A stretch of 64,000 nt of DNA from JAHRVQ01 sp963976815 (GTDB lineage: Bacteria > Pseudomonadota > Gammaproteobacteria > Pseudomonadales > Azotimanducaceae), in assembly GCA_963976815.1 (NCBI GenBank), contig CAXBLU010000002.1:1-64000 (forward strand), read 5' to 3'. The position numbers were made by a program, and so were the translations under genes. Shown here piece after piece: positions 33,834 to 42,881 of this stretch. Numbering within the stretch: the first letter of the stretch is position 1; the number at the start of each line of letters is the position of its first letter. Under the pieces are notes generated by a model. The model saw only the letters and a list, made by a program, of their open reading frames with translations, ran no database searches and had not been told where the DNA came from.

Positions 33834-34454
33834 TCAGGTTCCGAAACCGCCGGTTTTTTCGAAGGCAATTTTGAAGGCACGGCGCTCCTGTAAGCGTTCA
33901 AGATAAGGTATAAGTCTTGAGTCGGGGTCGATCAATCCCAGCATATTGGCGGCGATCAGCGTGAATCCCATCATGATGTCCGCGGCTGTAAATCGCTCGG
34001 CGACAAGCCATGTGCGTTCAGCCATGTGTTGATCTAGCAGACTAAGGCCGGTTTTGGCTCGCTGTCTTGAGTCTTCAATCAACTCCGGATGATCGCGACT
34101 GTCGTCGCGATAAATACTTAACCAGATGACAATCCCCAGGGGTGAGAAGGCCGTTGCGTCCGCGAAATGCATCCATTGTAAAACCTGGCCTTTCTCCGGG
34201 GTGCCCGGGAGGGGCATGAGCTCTGGATTGGGATGCTTCTCGAGTAAATATTCTAAAATTGCGCCGGATTCGAACAGAATAAGCCCATCGTCATCAATTG
34301 TGGGAAATTTTCCAGTGGGGGTATTCTGGATAAAAAATTTGGTGGCCGTTGGCACAAACACGGATTGGATGAGCTCGTAGTCCTGGTCCAATTCTTCCAG
34401 TAGCCAGGCGACTCGGATGCTGCGGGTTCGTGGTGCTGAGTAAAGTTTAAGCAT
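33834..34454 (-). CDS. Glutathione S-transferase family protein
   Basis: The protein has 206 residues. It has an N-terminal thioredoxin-like domain (MLKLYSAPRTRSIRVAWLLE, then GKFPTIDDDGLILFESGAIL with the conserved cis-Pro and ES motif) and a C-terminal helical domain with FTAADIMMGFTLIAA. Ser in the APRTRS region is the likely glutathione-activating residue. Probably a detoxification or isomerase-type enzyme. Confidence 0.9.
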   Translation of the reverse strand: MLKLYSAPRTRSIRVAWLLEELDQDYELIQSVFVPTATKFFIQNTPTGKFPTIDDDGLILFESGAILEYLLEKHPNPELMPLPGTPEKGQVLQWMHFADATAFSPLGIVIWLSIYRDDSRDHPELIEDSRQRAKTGLSLLDQHMAERTWLVAERFTAADIMMGFTLIAANMLGLIDPDSRLIPYLERLQERRAFKIAFEKTGGFGT

Positions 34455-34563
34455 ATCGGGCTGGTCCGAAAAAGATCACATCATAGCGACGGGTGAATCC
34501 TCGTCCATTATGTCTAAGGTAATGGTAGTAGCACTTGGGTTCGGATGTGAGGTAAGTTGCTCT

Positions 34564-36078
34564 ATGACTTTTACCTTCTATTGGGACATTCTGCCGTTGC
34601 TCTTCGGCAGTTTTTTGAATTTTTGGCTTGGGGCATATGCTCTGACCAAAGGTACAGAATCTACCGCCCGTACATTTGGTTGGATGAGTCTAGCGTTAGG
34701 CTTCTGGTGTCTTTGTTACTCCCTTTCTTTTATGTCCTCGTCCCTCACGGACAAGATTTTCTGGACCAGCGTAAAGTATATCGGCGCGACGGTCGGTCCT
34801 GCACTTTGGGTTGTGTTAGCGCTCCAGCTAACACGTCAATCTCGATGGTTAAGCTGGCCCATTCGGATTTTAATAGGCTGTTGGGTGATAGCCATACTAT
34901 TCATTGTTTCGACAAATTCATTGCATCAAGAATTCTGGCAAGAGTTTGTTATTTTTCCAGGGGTACTTGAGGCGAAAACGACCCATGGCGTCTTATTCCG
35001 AGTTTATAGCCTGCCAATGTACGTCATAATTTTGGTCAGTAGCGTGATGTATATAGATTTTTATCGCCGTGCACCGGACCATTTTCAAAAACGAGCGATG
35101 CTGTTTATTATGGCTGGGCTGATTCCGGTTGCCGCAGATTTGCTCCAGCAATCGGGTTACAAGCTGCTCACTCAGGTTGATCAGGTCCCCTTAAGTCTTC
35201 TGATATCTTCGATGATTTTTGGCCTCGCGATTTTTCGTTATCGGGCGCTGGAAATTTTACCGATTGCCCGGGACATCGTGGTGCAGAACATTTACGCCGG
35301 GATTGTCGTAACTGACGTGAATGGCAATGTGTTGGAAATCAACCCCTTTGCGCTGGCGCTCACCAACCACCCGGAACCTCTGGGTGCCAAAATTGGTGAT
35401 GTTTATCCAGGACTCGATACCGTTGAAATTGTGGATGGTCTTGAGCAGGAAATTGAAATTAAAACGGACAAAGGTGAGCGCTGTCTGTTTCTTAAGGTGT
35501 CAGCGGTTGTTGAGGACGAAATTATTGGTTACGTTCTAGTAGGCCTGGATATCACCGACAGAAAGCTGGCTGAACGTGAGTTAGAACTTCGCGCCACTAC
35601 AGATCCGTTAACTGGTGCTTACAATCGTCGGGCCTTTTTTGAAAAAGTAGAGTTAGAGAAAACCCGTGCGAAAAGGCAGAAAGAACAACTGGCAGTGCTA
35701 ATGGTTGACGTAGACCATTTCAAGAAAATTAATGATTCCCAGGGGCATGATGCTGGCGATAAGGTTTTGATCGAGCTAGTCACGCGGATTAAAAAAACCT
35801 TAAGAGAGACTGACTTGTTTGCACGATACGGTGGGGAAGAATTTATTTGTCTGGTGGCTGGAGACAAAGCTGGCATTATGCAAAGTGCCGAGCGGTTGCG
35901 CCTTGTATTTGACGGTAAACCGATTCAGGCTGGGGAAGATGAAATTACAATTACTGTGAGTATTGGTGTGGCTTTAATGGAAGACTTTGAAGAATCAATT
36001 GAGTTGGTTATTGCCCGCGCAGACGGTGCGCTCTACCACAGTAAAACCTCCGGGCGTAATCGTGTCAGCCTAGCCTAG
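34564..36078 (+). CDS. Membrane diguanylate cyclase (7TM, PAS, GGDEF)
   Basis: 504 residues from ATG 34564 (GAGG 13 bases upstream); the 34510 start lacks a ribosome site. Residues about 5-230 are a seven-helix N-terminal sensor as in histidine kinase 7TM receptors, residues about 240-340 a PAS-like domain (GIVVTDVNGNVLEINPFALA), and the rest a GGDEF domain. The active site is GGEEF in LFARYGGEEFICL. RETD five residues before it forms the inhibitory I-site (RxxD), so it should make c-di-GMP with product inhibition. It may feed the c-di-GMP-dependent pilus ATPase encoded nearby. Confidence 0.92.
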   Translation: MTFTFYWDILPLLFGSFLNFWLGAYALTKGTESTARTFGWMSLALGFWCLCYSLSFMSSSLTDKIFWTSVKYIGATVGPALWVVLALQLTRQSRWLSWPIRILIGCWVIAILFIVSTNSLHQEFWQEFVIFPGVLEAKTTHGVLFRVYSLPMYVIILVSSVMYIDFYRRAPDHFQKRAMLFIMAGLIPVAADLLQQSGYKLLTQVDQVPLSLLISSMIFGLAIFRYRALEILPIARDIVVQNIYAGIVVTDVNGNVLEINPFALALTNHPEPLGAKIGDVYPGLDTVEIVDGLEQEIEIKTDKGERCLFLKVSAVVEDEIIGYVLVGLDITDRKLAERELELRATTDPLTGAYNRRAFFEKVELEKTRAKRQKEQLAVLMVDVDHFKKINDSQGHDAGDKVLIELVTRIKKTLRETDLFARYGGEEFICLVAGDKAGIMQSAERLRLVFDGKPIQAGEDEITITVSIGVALMEDFEESIELVIARADGALYHSKTSGRNRVSLA

Positions 36079-36118
36079 ATAGAATGTCTCAAGTTGAATG
36101 TTCTACTGAAACTATCTA

Positions 36119-36146
36119 TATGAGACTTTTTGTATGAGGCTTTTTA
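36119..36146. repeat. Tandem repeat, 14-bp period, before TRAP gene
   Basis: TATGAGACTTTTTG is followed by TATGAGGCTTTTTA. It ends at the TRAP-protein start region, and the GAGG of the second copy may serve as its ribosome site. Confidence 0.6.
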
Positions 36147-36147
36147 C

Positions 36148-37302
36148 GTGAGAGAAGGCTTCATCATAATACTTGTGTCGCTGCTGTTGGGTGCAACGCT
36201 GTATGGTGATGATTCACCTGCCGAGCCGACATTACCCCGCGCGATGGCCTGGAGTGCCTACAATTTAGGTACCACCGGATACAATCAAGCGGTAGGAATC
36301 TCCAAGATGCTAAAGGACCGGCACAGAGTTACGCTGCGGGTCATTCCGGGAAAGAACGATGTGTCTCGGCTGTTACCCCTAATGGTGAATCGGGTACAGT
36401 TTTCTGCGAACGGCGTAGCAACCTATTTTGCCCAGGAAGGTGCATTCCAGTTTGCGAGTCAACGTTGGGGGCCGGTACCCATCCGTTTGGTTATGATGTC
36501 CGTGGGGTTTTCTAATCAAGCAATTGCAGTGACTCGTGAGTCTGGTATTAAGACAGTTGCAGATTTGCGTGGTAAGCGGGTGCCATTTGTGCGTGGCGCG
36601 CCTTCGCTAAATGTGTCGACCGAGGCGCAACTCGCCTGTGGCGGGCTCGGCTGGGATGATGTGATTCGCGTGGATTTTCCAGGCTATGGGGCCATGTGGA
36701 ATGGCATAGTAGATGGTCAAATAGATGTGGCCTATGCGACCACGGTGTCGGGCCCTACCCGCAAGTTAGAAGCCTCTCCCCGAGGCATCCGGTGGCTGCC
36801 AATTCCCCACGATGATCAGCAATGTTGGGATCAATTGCTTAAAGTTGGACCCTATTTCACCCAACATATTGCGACCCGGGGCGCGGGTATTAGTGATGCG
36901 CAGCCCCATGAGGGGGCAACCTATCCTTACCCCATGTTGGTCACTTTAGCGTCCCAGGACCCAGAGCTTGTCAAAAATTTGGCTGCCGCGATTCATTTTG
37001 GCTTTGAGGATTTTCAAAGCACTGACCCCGGAGCAGTAGGTTGGGCTCTCGAGCGCCAACAATTTGATTGGGTGGTGCCCTTTCATGAAGGAGCGATTGC
37101 GCATTTCAGATCCCTCGGAGTCTGGGGTGCGGAGCAGGATGCCCACAACAACAGGTTGCTCGAACGGCAACTAGTATTACAAAAAGCGTGGCAGGCGATG
37201 TTGACCCTGGGGATTGAAGACGATACTGAGTTTCGTCAAACCTGGATGAAAGTGCGTGGCATTAGGTTACGCGAAAATGGCTTTGATCCAATATGGGAGT
37301 AG
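36148..37302 (+). CDS. TAXI-type TRAP transporter substrate-binding protein
   Basis: 384 residues from GTG 36148 (GAGG 10 bases upstream); a TTG at 36130 is less likely. Signal peptide (GFIIILVSLLLGATLYG). TAXI-family features include the early AMAWSAYNLGTTGYNQAVGI and DLRGKRVPFVRGAPSLNVST followed by GGLGWDDV. TAXI proteins deliver carboxylates or amino acids to a fused permease, encoded 7 bases downstream. Length is slightly above the usual 320-340 residues because of an extended C-terminus. Confidence 0.9.
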   Translation: MREGFIIILVSLLLGATLYGDDSPAEPTLPRAMAWSAYNLGTTGYNQAVGISKMLKDRHRVTLRVIPGKNDVSRLLPLMVNRVQFSANGVATYFAQEGAFQFASQRWGPVPIRLVMMSVGFSNQAIAVTRESGIKTVADLRGKRVPFVRGAPSLNVSTEAQLACGGLGWDDVIRVDFPGYGAMWNGIVDGQIDVAYATTVSGPTRKLEASPRGIRWLPIPHDDQQCWDQLLKVGPYFTQHIATRGAGISDAQPHEGATYPYPMLVTLASQDPELVKNLAAAIHFGFEDFQSTDPGAVGWALERQQFDWVVPFHEGAIAHFRSLGVWGAEQDAHNNRLLERQLVLQKAWQAMLTLGIEDDTEFRQTWMKVRGIRLRENGFDPIWE

Positions 37303-37309
37303 TCCCCTG

Positions 37310-39244
37310 GTGAACTACCCAAAAACCCGTGGCACAGAAGGCTGGTTAGGCATAGGCCTGCTTGGGGTAGCGATAATTGCGTCGTTTTTAAGCGTAGATC
37401 AATTACGCTTGGCCGGCGCACCATTGCTGGCTGAGTGGTTTAGTTTAGAAACGCACTTTTACTATGGGCTGATTGGCATGCTGCTGCCCTTTGCTTTTCT
37501 CCTTTATCCATTCATGGCCAGTAGGGCAAAGCTATTCCTACCCTTAGATATTTTGTTGTCTGCTCTGGGAAGCTTTGCTGCGTTCTGGTTGTTTAATCAC
37601 GCGGAACCCATTTTAGATGAAGGCTGGGAGTTTGTGGCGCCTGATCAAGCGATCATTATGAGTTTGATACTCTGGGTGTTGGTGCTTGAAGCTGTGCGCC
37701 GTGTTGCTGGACTAACACTATTTAGCCTGGTGTTAGTGTTCTCCTTCTACCCACTTTTTGCAGATCACATGCCAGAGATGATATCTGGCATGGCCATCGG
37801 TTTGCGAGAAACCGCTGCCTACCACGCTATGAGCATCGAGAGCTTACTTGGATTACCTTTTCGCGCCTTTGCAAATCTGGTAATTGGGTTTCTTGTTTTT
37901 GGGGTTGCGCTTCAACACACGGGTGGGGGACAGTTTTTTATTAATTTTGCCTTTGCGATATTTGGCAAGGTGCGAGGGGGGCCCGCAAAGGTTGCCATCA
38001 TCTCTAGCGGATTAATGGGGAGTATGAGTGGCAGTGTCATTACCAACGTACTGACGACCGGGCAGCTGACCATACCCGCCATGATCAAAAGTGGGTTTTC
38101 TCGAAAGGTGGCGGCGGGTGTTGAAGCTTGTGCTTCCACGGGAGGTGTCCTACTACCACCGGTGATGGGGTCAACCGCGTTTGTCATGGCGACCTTTTTG
38201 GGTGTGCCCTATATTGAGGTGGCGGTTGCCGCTTCTATTCCAGCGGCCCTGTATTTTCTTGCGCTATTTCTTCAATTGGATGCCTACGCGGCCCGGGAGG
38301 AACTCGGCGGTGTGCCGGACGAAGAAATACCTGGGCTGATTGAAACGTTAAAGCAAGGCTGGTATTACGTCGGAGCGTTGGTGTTACTTGTCTGGCTGCT
38401 GCTGGTGTTACAACGAGAGGCGTTAGCGCCCTGGGCCGCAACGGCTGCGTTGCTGGCGATTAATCAATTTTCTCAGCAGCATCGATTTAATCTGCTTAGA
38501 CTCAGGCAGTTTTTAGTTGCGGTTGGAACTTTGCTGGTCGAGTTGCTCGTCATTCTCTGTGGCGTGGGGCTAATTGTTGGGGCGTTATCGGTTACCGGGC
38601 TTTCAGGAACCTTGATTAATGAGTTGCTGTTTGTTGCCGGCGGCTCAATTGGCATTCTGCTATTTATGGGGGCTCTGACCAGCTTTGTACTTGGCATTGG
38701 GATGACGGTCACGGCGGCGTACATATTCCTTGCCATCGTCCTGGCGCCGGCTCTAATAGAAGGGGGGCTTAATCCCTTAGCTGTCCACCTGTTTATTTTG
38801 TACTGGGGCATGTTGTCTTTTATCACGCCTCCGGTCGCACTGGGTGCTTTTGCAGCGGCATCCATAGCCGGTGCCGGCGCAATCGAGTCGGGTTTTGCGG
38901 CAATGCGGCTCGGAATTGCAACCTACTTAATTCCCTTCTTTTTTGTGTTAGCGCCTGCGTTAGTGCTGCAGGGTGATGAAAATTTTTTGCTGCCCCTTGT
39001 TGAAGTGGTTATAGGAACCTGGTTAATTGCCGGTGCCGCCCAGGGATACTTGACCGGTTTCGGGCGGCTGGAGCTTTCCTTGGGGGCGTTTGTGATTGGT
39101 GTGTCGGGTGTGTTGATTGCACTCCCGGATTTGGCGCTACTTGGTTTTAGTCAAAGCAATTTGGTCCTAGATGGGGTCAGCGTTGCGGCTATCCTTTTGT
39201 GTCTAACAATTGAAGTGATCCATCGACAAAAACAGCTCAACTGA
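37310..39244 (+). CDS. TRAP transporter fused membrane subunit (DctQ-DctM type)
   Basis: About 644 residues from GTG 37310 (GGGAG about 11 bases before); an in-frame ATG at 37280 would overlap the binding-protein gene. It is highly hydrophobic with some 17-18 helices. The N-terminal four-helix part stands for the small DctQ subunit; the large part contains FRAFANLVIGFLVFGVALQH and the family motif GSMSGSVITNVLTTGQLTIP, ACASTGGVLLPPVMGSTAFV. Uptake of an organic acid driven by a sodium gradient is expected. The nearby uronate genes make a sugar acid a candidate substrate (inference). Confidence 0.92.
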   Translation: MNYPKTRGTEGWLGIGLLGVAIIASFLSVDQLRLAGAPLLAEWFSLETHFYYGLIGMLLPFAFLLYPFMASRAKLFLPLDILLSALGSFAAFWLFNHAEPILDEGWEFVAPDQAIIMSLILWVLVLEAVRRVAGLTLFSLVLVFSFYPLFADHMPEMISGMAIGLRETAAYHAMSIESLLGLPFRAFANLVIGFLVFGVALQHTGGGQFFINFAFAIFGKVRGGPAKVAIISSGLMGSMSGSVITNVLTTGQLTIPAMIKSGFSRKVAAGVEACASTGGVLLPPVMGSTAFVMATFLGVPYIEVAVAASIPAALYFLALFLQLDAYAAREELGGVPDEEIPGLIETLKQGWYYVGALVLLVWLLLVLQREALAPWAATAALLAINQFSQQHRFNLLRLRQFLVAVGTLLVELLVILCGVGLIVGALSVTGLSGTLINELLFVAGGSIGILLFMGALTSFVLGIGMTVTAAYIFLAIVLAPALIEGGLNPLAVHLFILYWGMLSFITPPVALGAFAAASIAGAGAIESGFAAMRLGIATYLIPFFFVLAPALVLQGDENFLLPLVEVVIGTWLIAGAAQGYLTGFGRLELSLGAFVIGVSGVLIALPDLALLGFSQSNLVLDGVSVAAILLCLTIEVIHRQKQLN

Positions 39245-39264
39245 ATGAGCGTTATAAAAATCAA

Positions 39265-40125
39265 CTACAGTAGTTCTAATAAATCCCCCGCTTGAATGTT
39301 GCCTGGTCTGACAATCGAACAGTAAACACCGAGGTTACCGCCGTTGTGCTGAACCAGCTCGCGCATGACTTTGGGGTCCTTGGCCAGATCTCTAAATCCA
39401 TGGGTTGTCATGACACACCTCGGACAGGGCATTTCAACCTTGATCACGGCGTCGCCTATTTTGATTTGCTGACCTAGCCACTGATCTTCCGGGAACGGGT
39501 TTGAGGATTCTGCCGGCAACTCTACGAGTAGGTTCGGTCTGAACCGACGCAGATCGTAATTGGAGTTTTTGGAATTGCGCTGCATGGTGTCGATGCTGCC
39601 GGTTGTCATAAGTAGCAACGGGAAAGCGTCGAAGTAGGTGCCCGGGGGTGATTCGTAGTCAAAAATCTCCTTTGGAAAACCGCTTAGATCGGGCAGAGGT
39701 TCGTCGGGGGTTCGAGCAAAAACCTCGCGGAGATTGGCTTCGATATTTGTCCCTGCCGGCATGGGCTCACGACGATAATGATCAAGCTGAGTCTTGGGTA
39801 GTAGTGGCCATAGACTAACGGGGGCGCCAATGCTGGCACTAAGCTGGTCATTGATTTGAGGGTCCGAGGATGAAACTTCCAGATCATTCGGTAGGGTAAT
39901 CTCAACCGGAGGAGATGGATGGTCTGTATCGGGCTCAGCAATGAATCGCGCTTTCATCGCCATCAGTTCGGGGAATCGCTTACCGCCTTTTATGCTATTT
40001 CGCTCCTCATCTTTGACCGCCCAGGCGCGATCACCAGGGATCCCCCATTTATCTAGCCGGGTTTGGTTAAGGGCATGGCCTCCCATACTTTTGACCGGGT
40101 AGCGGTTAATGGTTAGTAGTTTCAC
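39265..40125 (-). CDS. MOSC domain protein, YcbX-like
   Basis: The protein has 286 residues. An N-terminal MOSC beta-barrel (KLLTINRYPVKSMGGHALNQ) is followed by a MOSC domain with the conserved Cys in KVEMPCPRCVMTTHGF, the expected molybdenum cofactor/sulfur-transfer ligand. It lacks the C-terminal ferredoxin domain of full-length YcbX (E. coli about 370 residues). Related proteins reduce N-hydroxylated compounds using molybdenum cofactor. It overlaps uxuA by 4 bases (minus strand), so the two are cotranscribed. Confidence 0.87.
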   Translation of the reverse strand: MKLLTINRYPVKSMGGHALNQTRLDKWGIPGDRAWAVKDEERNSIKGGKRFPELMAMKARFIAEPDTDHPSPPVEITLPNDLEVSSSDPQINDQLSASIGAPVSLWPLLPKTQLDHYRREPMPAGTNIEANLREVFARTPDEPLPDLSGFPKEIFDYESPPGTYFDAFPLLLMTTGSIDTMQRNSKNSNYDLRRFRPNLLVELPAESSNPFPEDQWLGQQIKIGDAVIKVEMPCPRCVMTTHGFRDLAKDPKVMRELVQHNGGNLGVYCSIVRPGNIQAGDLLELL

Positions 40126-41333
40126 GAGTGAACCTCCAATCTAGCAAATCTTTTCATAGCGGCAATTGCGCCCCGGATTTCCGCGAGTCCCTTTAATCGG
40201 CCAATCGCGGTGTAGCCAGGATTAATTTCTGCTTTGTTGAGATCATCAAGCATCTGATGACCGTGGTCCGGTCGAATCGGTATTTGTTGCCAGGGAGATT
40301 CCGGGCGGCGGCTTTCTGCCTGCATAAGGTTGTAGATCAGGCCTAACATATCAACGTCACTTTCAAGGTGATCCGCCTCATGGAACGATAGGGGATTCTC
40401 TTCTCGCTTTGTGCCCCGCAGATGAGAAAAATAGATTCGGTCAGCAAACTCCTCGGCCATTCTCGGCACGTCGTTGTCGGCCCGTACACCAAATGTACCC
40501 GCACAAAGGGTTAAGCCATTAGCTGGATGATCGACGGCTTTAAACAGCTGCCGGACATCATCGGCGGTACAAAGCACCCGCGGCAATCCTAGCATTGGCC
40601 GGGGTGGATCATCCGGATGAATAGCAAGCCTCACTCCTGCCGCGTCTGCGACAGGTACTACCTGCTTTAGGAAGTTAAATAGATTTTGCCGTAACTCATC
40701 GTCGCCAATTGCCTGGTACCGTGCCAGGGACGCTTTAAATGATGAAAGTGAGTGGGCTCCCGTTGTCCCACCGGGTAGTCCCGCAAGAATGGTGGCGGTG
40801 AGTGCAATTTGTTCCTCTGATGTCATGTGCTGGAAGGTTGATTCTGCCCGGTCGAGTTCCTGTGGACTGTAGTCCTGTGCAGCGTTGTCCCGTTCAAGAA
40901 TAAAAAGATCAAAAGCTGCGAACTTGTCAGCATCAAAACCCAGTGCCTGGGCGCCGCTCGAGAGTTCCATCTTTAAATCAGTTCGGGTCCAGTCGATAAG
41001 TGGCATAAAGTTGTAGCAAACCGTGTGAATGCCTTGTCTGCCCAGGGCCTTTAAGGTTTCACAGTAGTTTTGGATGTAAACCTCATGGCCCTGTGCGGCA
41101 ACCTTGATGTCATCGTGGACGTTGACACTTTCGACCACACGCCAGTACAGCGGTGACTTCTTATTGTTGTCACATTCAATTTCTGTTTTTCGCTGCAGTA
41201 TCTCTGTATCGGACCAGGCTTCCCCCGTTGGAATATGATGCAGTGACGTTACGATTCCCTCGGCCCCGGCCTGACGAATATGATCAAGGGGGACGGGATC
41301 ATCGGGACCAAACCAGCGCCAGGTTTGTAGCAT
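40122..41333 (-). CDS. uxuA: Mannonate dehydratase
   Basis: The protein has 403 residues starting MLQTWRWFGPDDPVPLDHIR. It converts D-mannonate to 2-keto-3-deoxygluconate. Family motifs: AGAEGIVTSLHHIPTGEAWS, LAIHPDDPPRPMLGLPRVLC (metal ligands), FSHLRGTKREENPLSFHEAD and RPDHGHQMLDD. Length matches E. coli UxuA (394). It is divergent from uxaC-uxuB, which supply its substrate, with a 126-base shared promoter region. Confidence 0.95.
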   Translation of the reverse strand: MLQTWRWFGPDDPVPLDHIRQAGAEGIVTSLHHIPTGEAWSDTEILQRKTEIECDNNKKSPLYWRVVESVNVHDDIKVAAQGHEVYIQNYCETLKALGRQGIHTVCYNFMPLIDWTRTDLKMELSSGAQALGFDADKFAAFDLFILERDNAAQDYSPQELDRAESTFQHMTSEEQIALTATILAGLPGGTTGAHSLSSFKASLARYQAIGDDELRQNLFNFLKQVVPVADAAGVRLAIHPDDPPRPMLGLPRVLCTADDVRQLFKAVDHPANGLTLCAGTFGVRADNDVPRMAEEFADRIYFSHLRGTKREENPLSFHEADHLESDVDMLGLIYNLMQAESRRPESPWQQIPIRPDHGHQMLDDLNKAEINPGYTAIGRLKGLAEIRGAIAAMKRFARLEVHS

Positions 41334-41459
41334 GGGATTACTCCTCTAAGAGCTTCCTATCATAAAAGATTACGCGGGCCTTTTCTCGCATCTATCATGG
41401 CTTCCCACCACAAGAGCCACGTAGAATAAGAGGACACGAATAAAGCTGGTTGAGTCTTT

Positions 41460-42881
41460 TTGAAACCACTCTCGCTTCATCCGGATCGACTGTTTAGTAG
41501 CGACCCTGATCAACGCCATATTGCGCGACGTCTTTATCAGGAAGTTGCATCCTTACCTATTGTCAGTCCCCACGGACATACGGATCCTAAGTGGTTTGCG
41601 GACAATGCGCCGTTTTCTGATCCCGCCAATCTACTCTTTACGCCGGACCACTATCTGCTTCGAATGTTATTTAGTCAGGGCGTATCGCTTGAGGCTATGG
41701 GTATTTCTCCGTTGGATGGTCAGCCGTCAGAGCAGAACCCAGAAAAAATCTGGCAGCTGTTCGCAGATCATTACCATTTGTTTATCGGTACTCCTTCTCG
41801 CACCTGGCTCGATCACGCTCTGCATGAGGTGTTTGGCGTTGAAGTTCAATTGGATAGCCGTTCGGCTACACACATTTACGATCTCATTGCCGACAAGCTT
41901 AAGGACAAAGCGTATTTGCCCCGTGCATTGTTTGAGCGATTCAATATTGAGTTTCTAGCGACCACCGAGTCTGCCCTCGATGACCTTGCAGAGCACGACA
42001 GGATTAGAACCTCGGGTTGGGCTGGCAAGGTGGTCACGACTTATCGACCCGATGCCGTCGTAGATCCAGAATATGAAGGGTTCGCCGAAAACCTGAAACA
42101 ACTGGCGGAGATCACAAACGAAGCTACCGACACCTGGAAAGGCTACCTGAATGCCCATCGCAATCGGCGGGAATACTTTATTCAGCGAGGTGCGACAGCA
42201 ACGGACCATGGTCACCCGACTGCCACAACCAGTGATCTCTCCGAAAGTGAATGCCAACAATTATTAGATGGCGCGGTTGCGGGAAAACTGAGCCCCGCAG
42301 ATGCCGACCGGTTTCGTGGTCAGGTATTAACAGAAATGGCCGCAATGAGTTTGGATGATGGACTGGTGATGCAACTCCATGCTGGGGTAATCCGGAACCA
42401 TAACTCCAAGGTCATGGACCGGTTTGGTCGAGACAGGGGGGCTGATCTTCCAGCATCTGCCCAATTTACCGACGGACTAAAGCCGTTGCTGAATCGATTT
42501 GGAAATGAAAGTAATTTCCGGCTGATTTTATTTACCCTGGATGAAACCACCTATAGCCGTGAACTAGCGCCTCTAGCTGGACATTACCCGGCCCTGAGAT
42601 TAGGACCGCCCTGGTGGTTCTTTGACAGTGTTGAGGGCATGTTGCGGCATAAGCGAGCAGTCATTGAAACGGCGGGGTTCTTTAACACCTGTGGTTTTAA
42701 TGACGACACCCGAGCCTTTCTGTCGATTCCCGCGCGACATGATGTTGCCAGGCGTGTGGATTGCCGACATCTAGCGGAACTGGTTGCCGAACATCGTATT
42801 GATGAAGACCAGGCGTTTGATCTGGCCCATTCTTTAGCCAATGGCCTGGTTAAAGATGCCTACCGACTAACGGATTTATAG
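41460..42881 (+). CDS. uxaC: Glucuronate isomerase
   Basis: The protein has 473 residues, TTG start. The family opening is ASLPIVSPHGHTDPKWFADN (HxH metal site), with AMSLDDGLVMQLHAGVIRNH, and LGPPWWFFDSVEGMLRHKRA near the end. It converts D-glucuronate to D-fructuronate (or galacturonate to tagaturonate). Its stop shares a base with the uxuB GTG start, so translation is coupled. Confidence 0.95.
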   Translation: MKPLSLHPDRLFSSDPDQRHIARRLYQEVASLPIVSPHGHTDPKWFADNAPFSDPANLLFTPDHYLLRMLFSQGVSLEAMGISPLDGQPSEQNPEKIWQLFADHYHLFIGTPSRTWLDHALHEVFGVEVQLDSRSATHIYDLIADKLKDKAYLPRALFERFNIEFLATTESALDDLAEHDRIRTSGWAGKVVTTYRPDAVVDPEYEGFAENLKQLAEITNEATDTWKGYLNAHRNRREYFIQRGATATDHGHPTATTSDLSESECQQLLDGAVAGKLSPADADRFRGQVLTEMAAMSLDDGLVMQLHAGVIRNHNSKVMDRFGRDRGADLPASAQFTDGLKPLLNRFGNESNFRLILFTLDETTYSRELAPLAGHYPALRLGPPWWFFDSVEGMLRHKRAVIETAGFFNTCGFNDDTRAFLSIPARHDVARRVDCRHLAELVAEHRIDEDQAFDLAHSLANGLVKDAYRLTDL

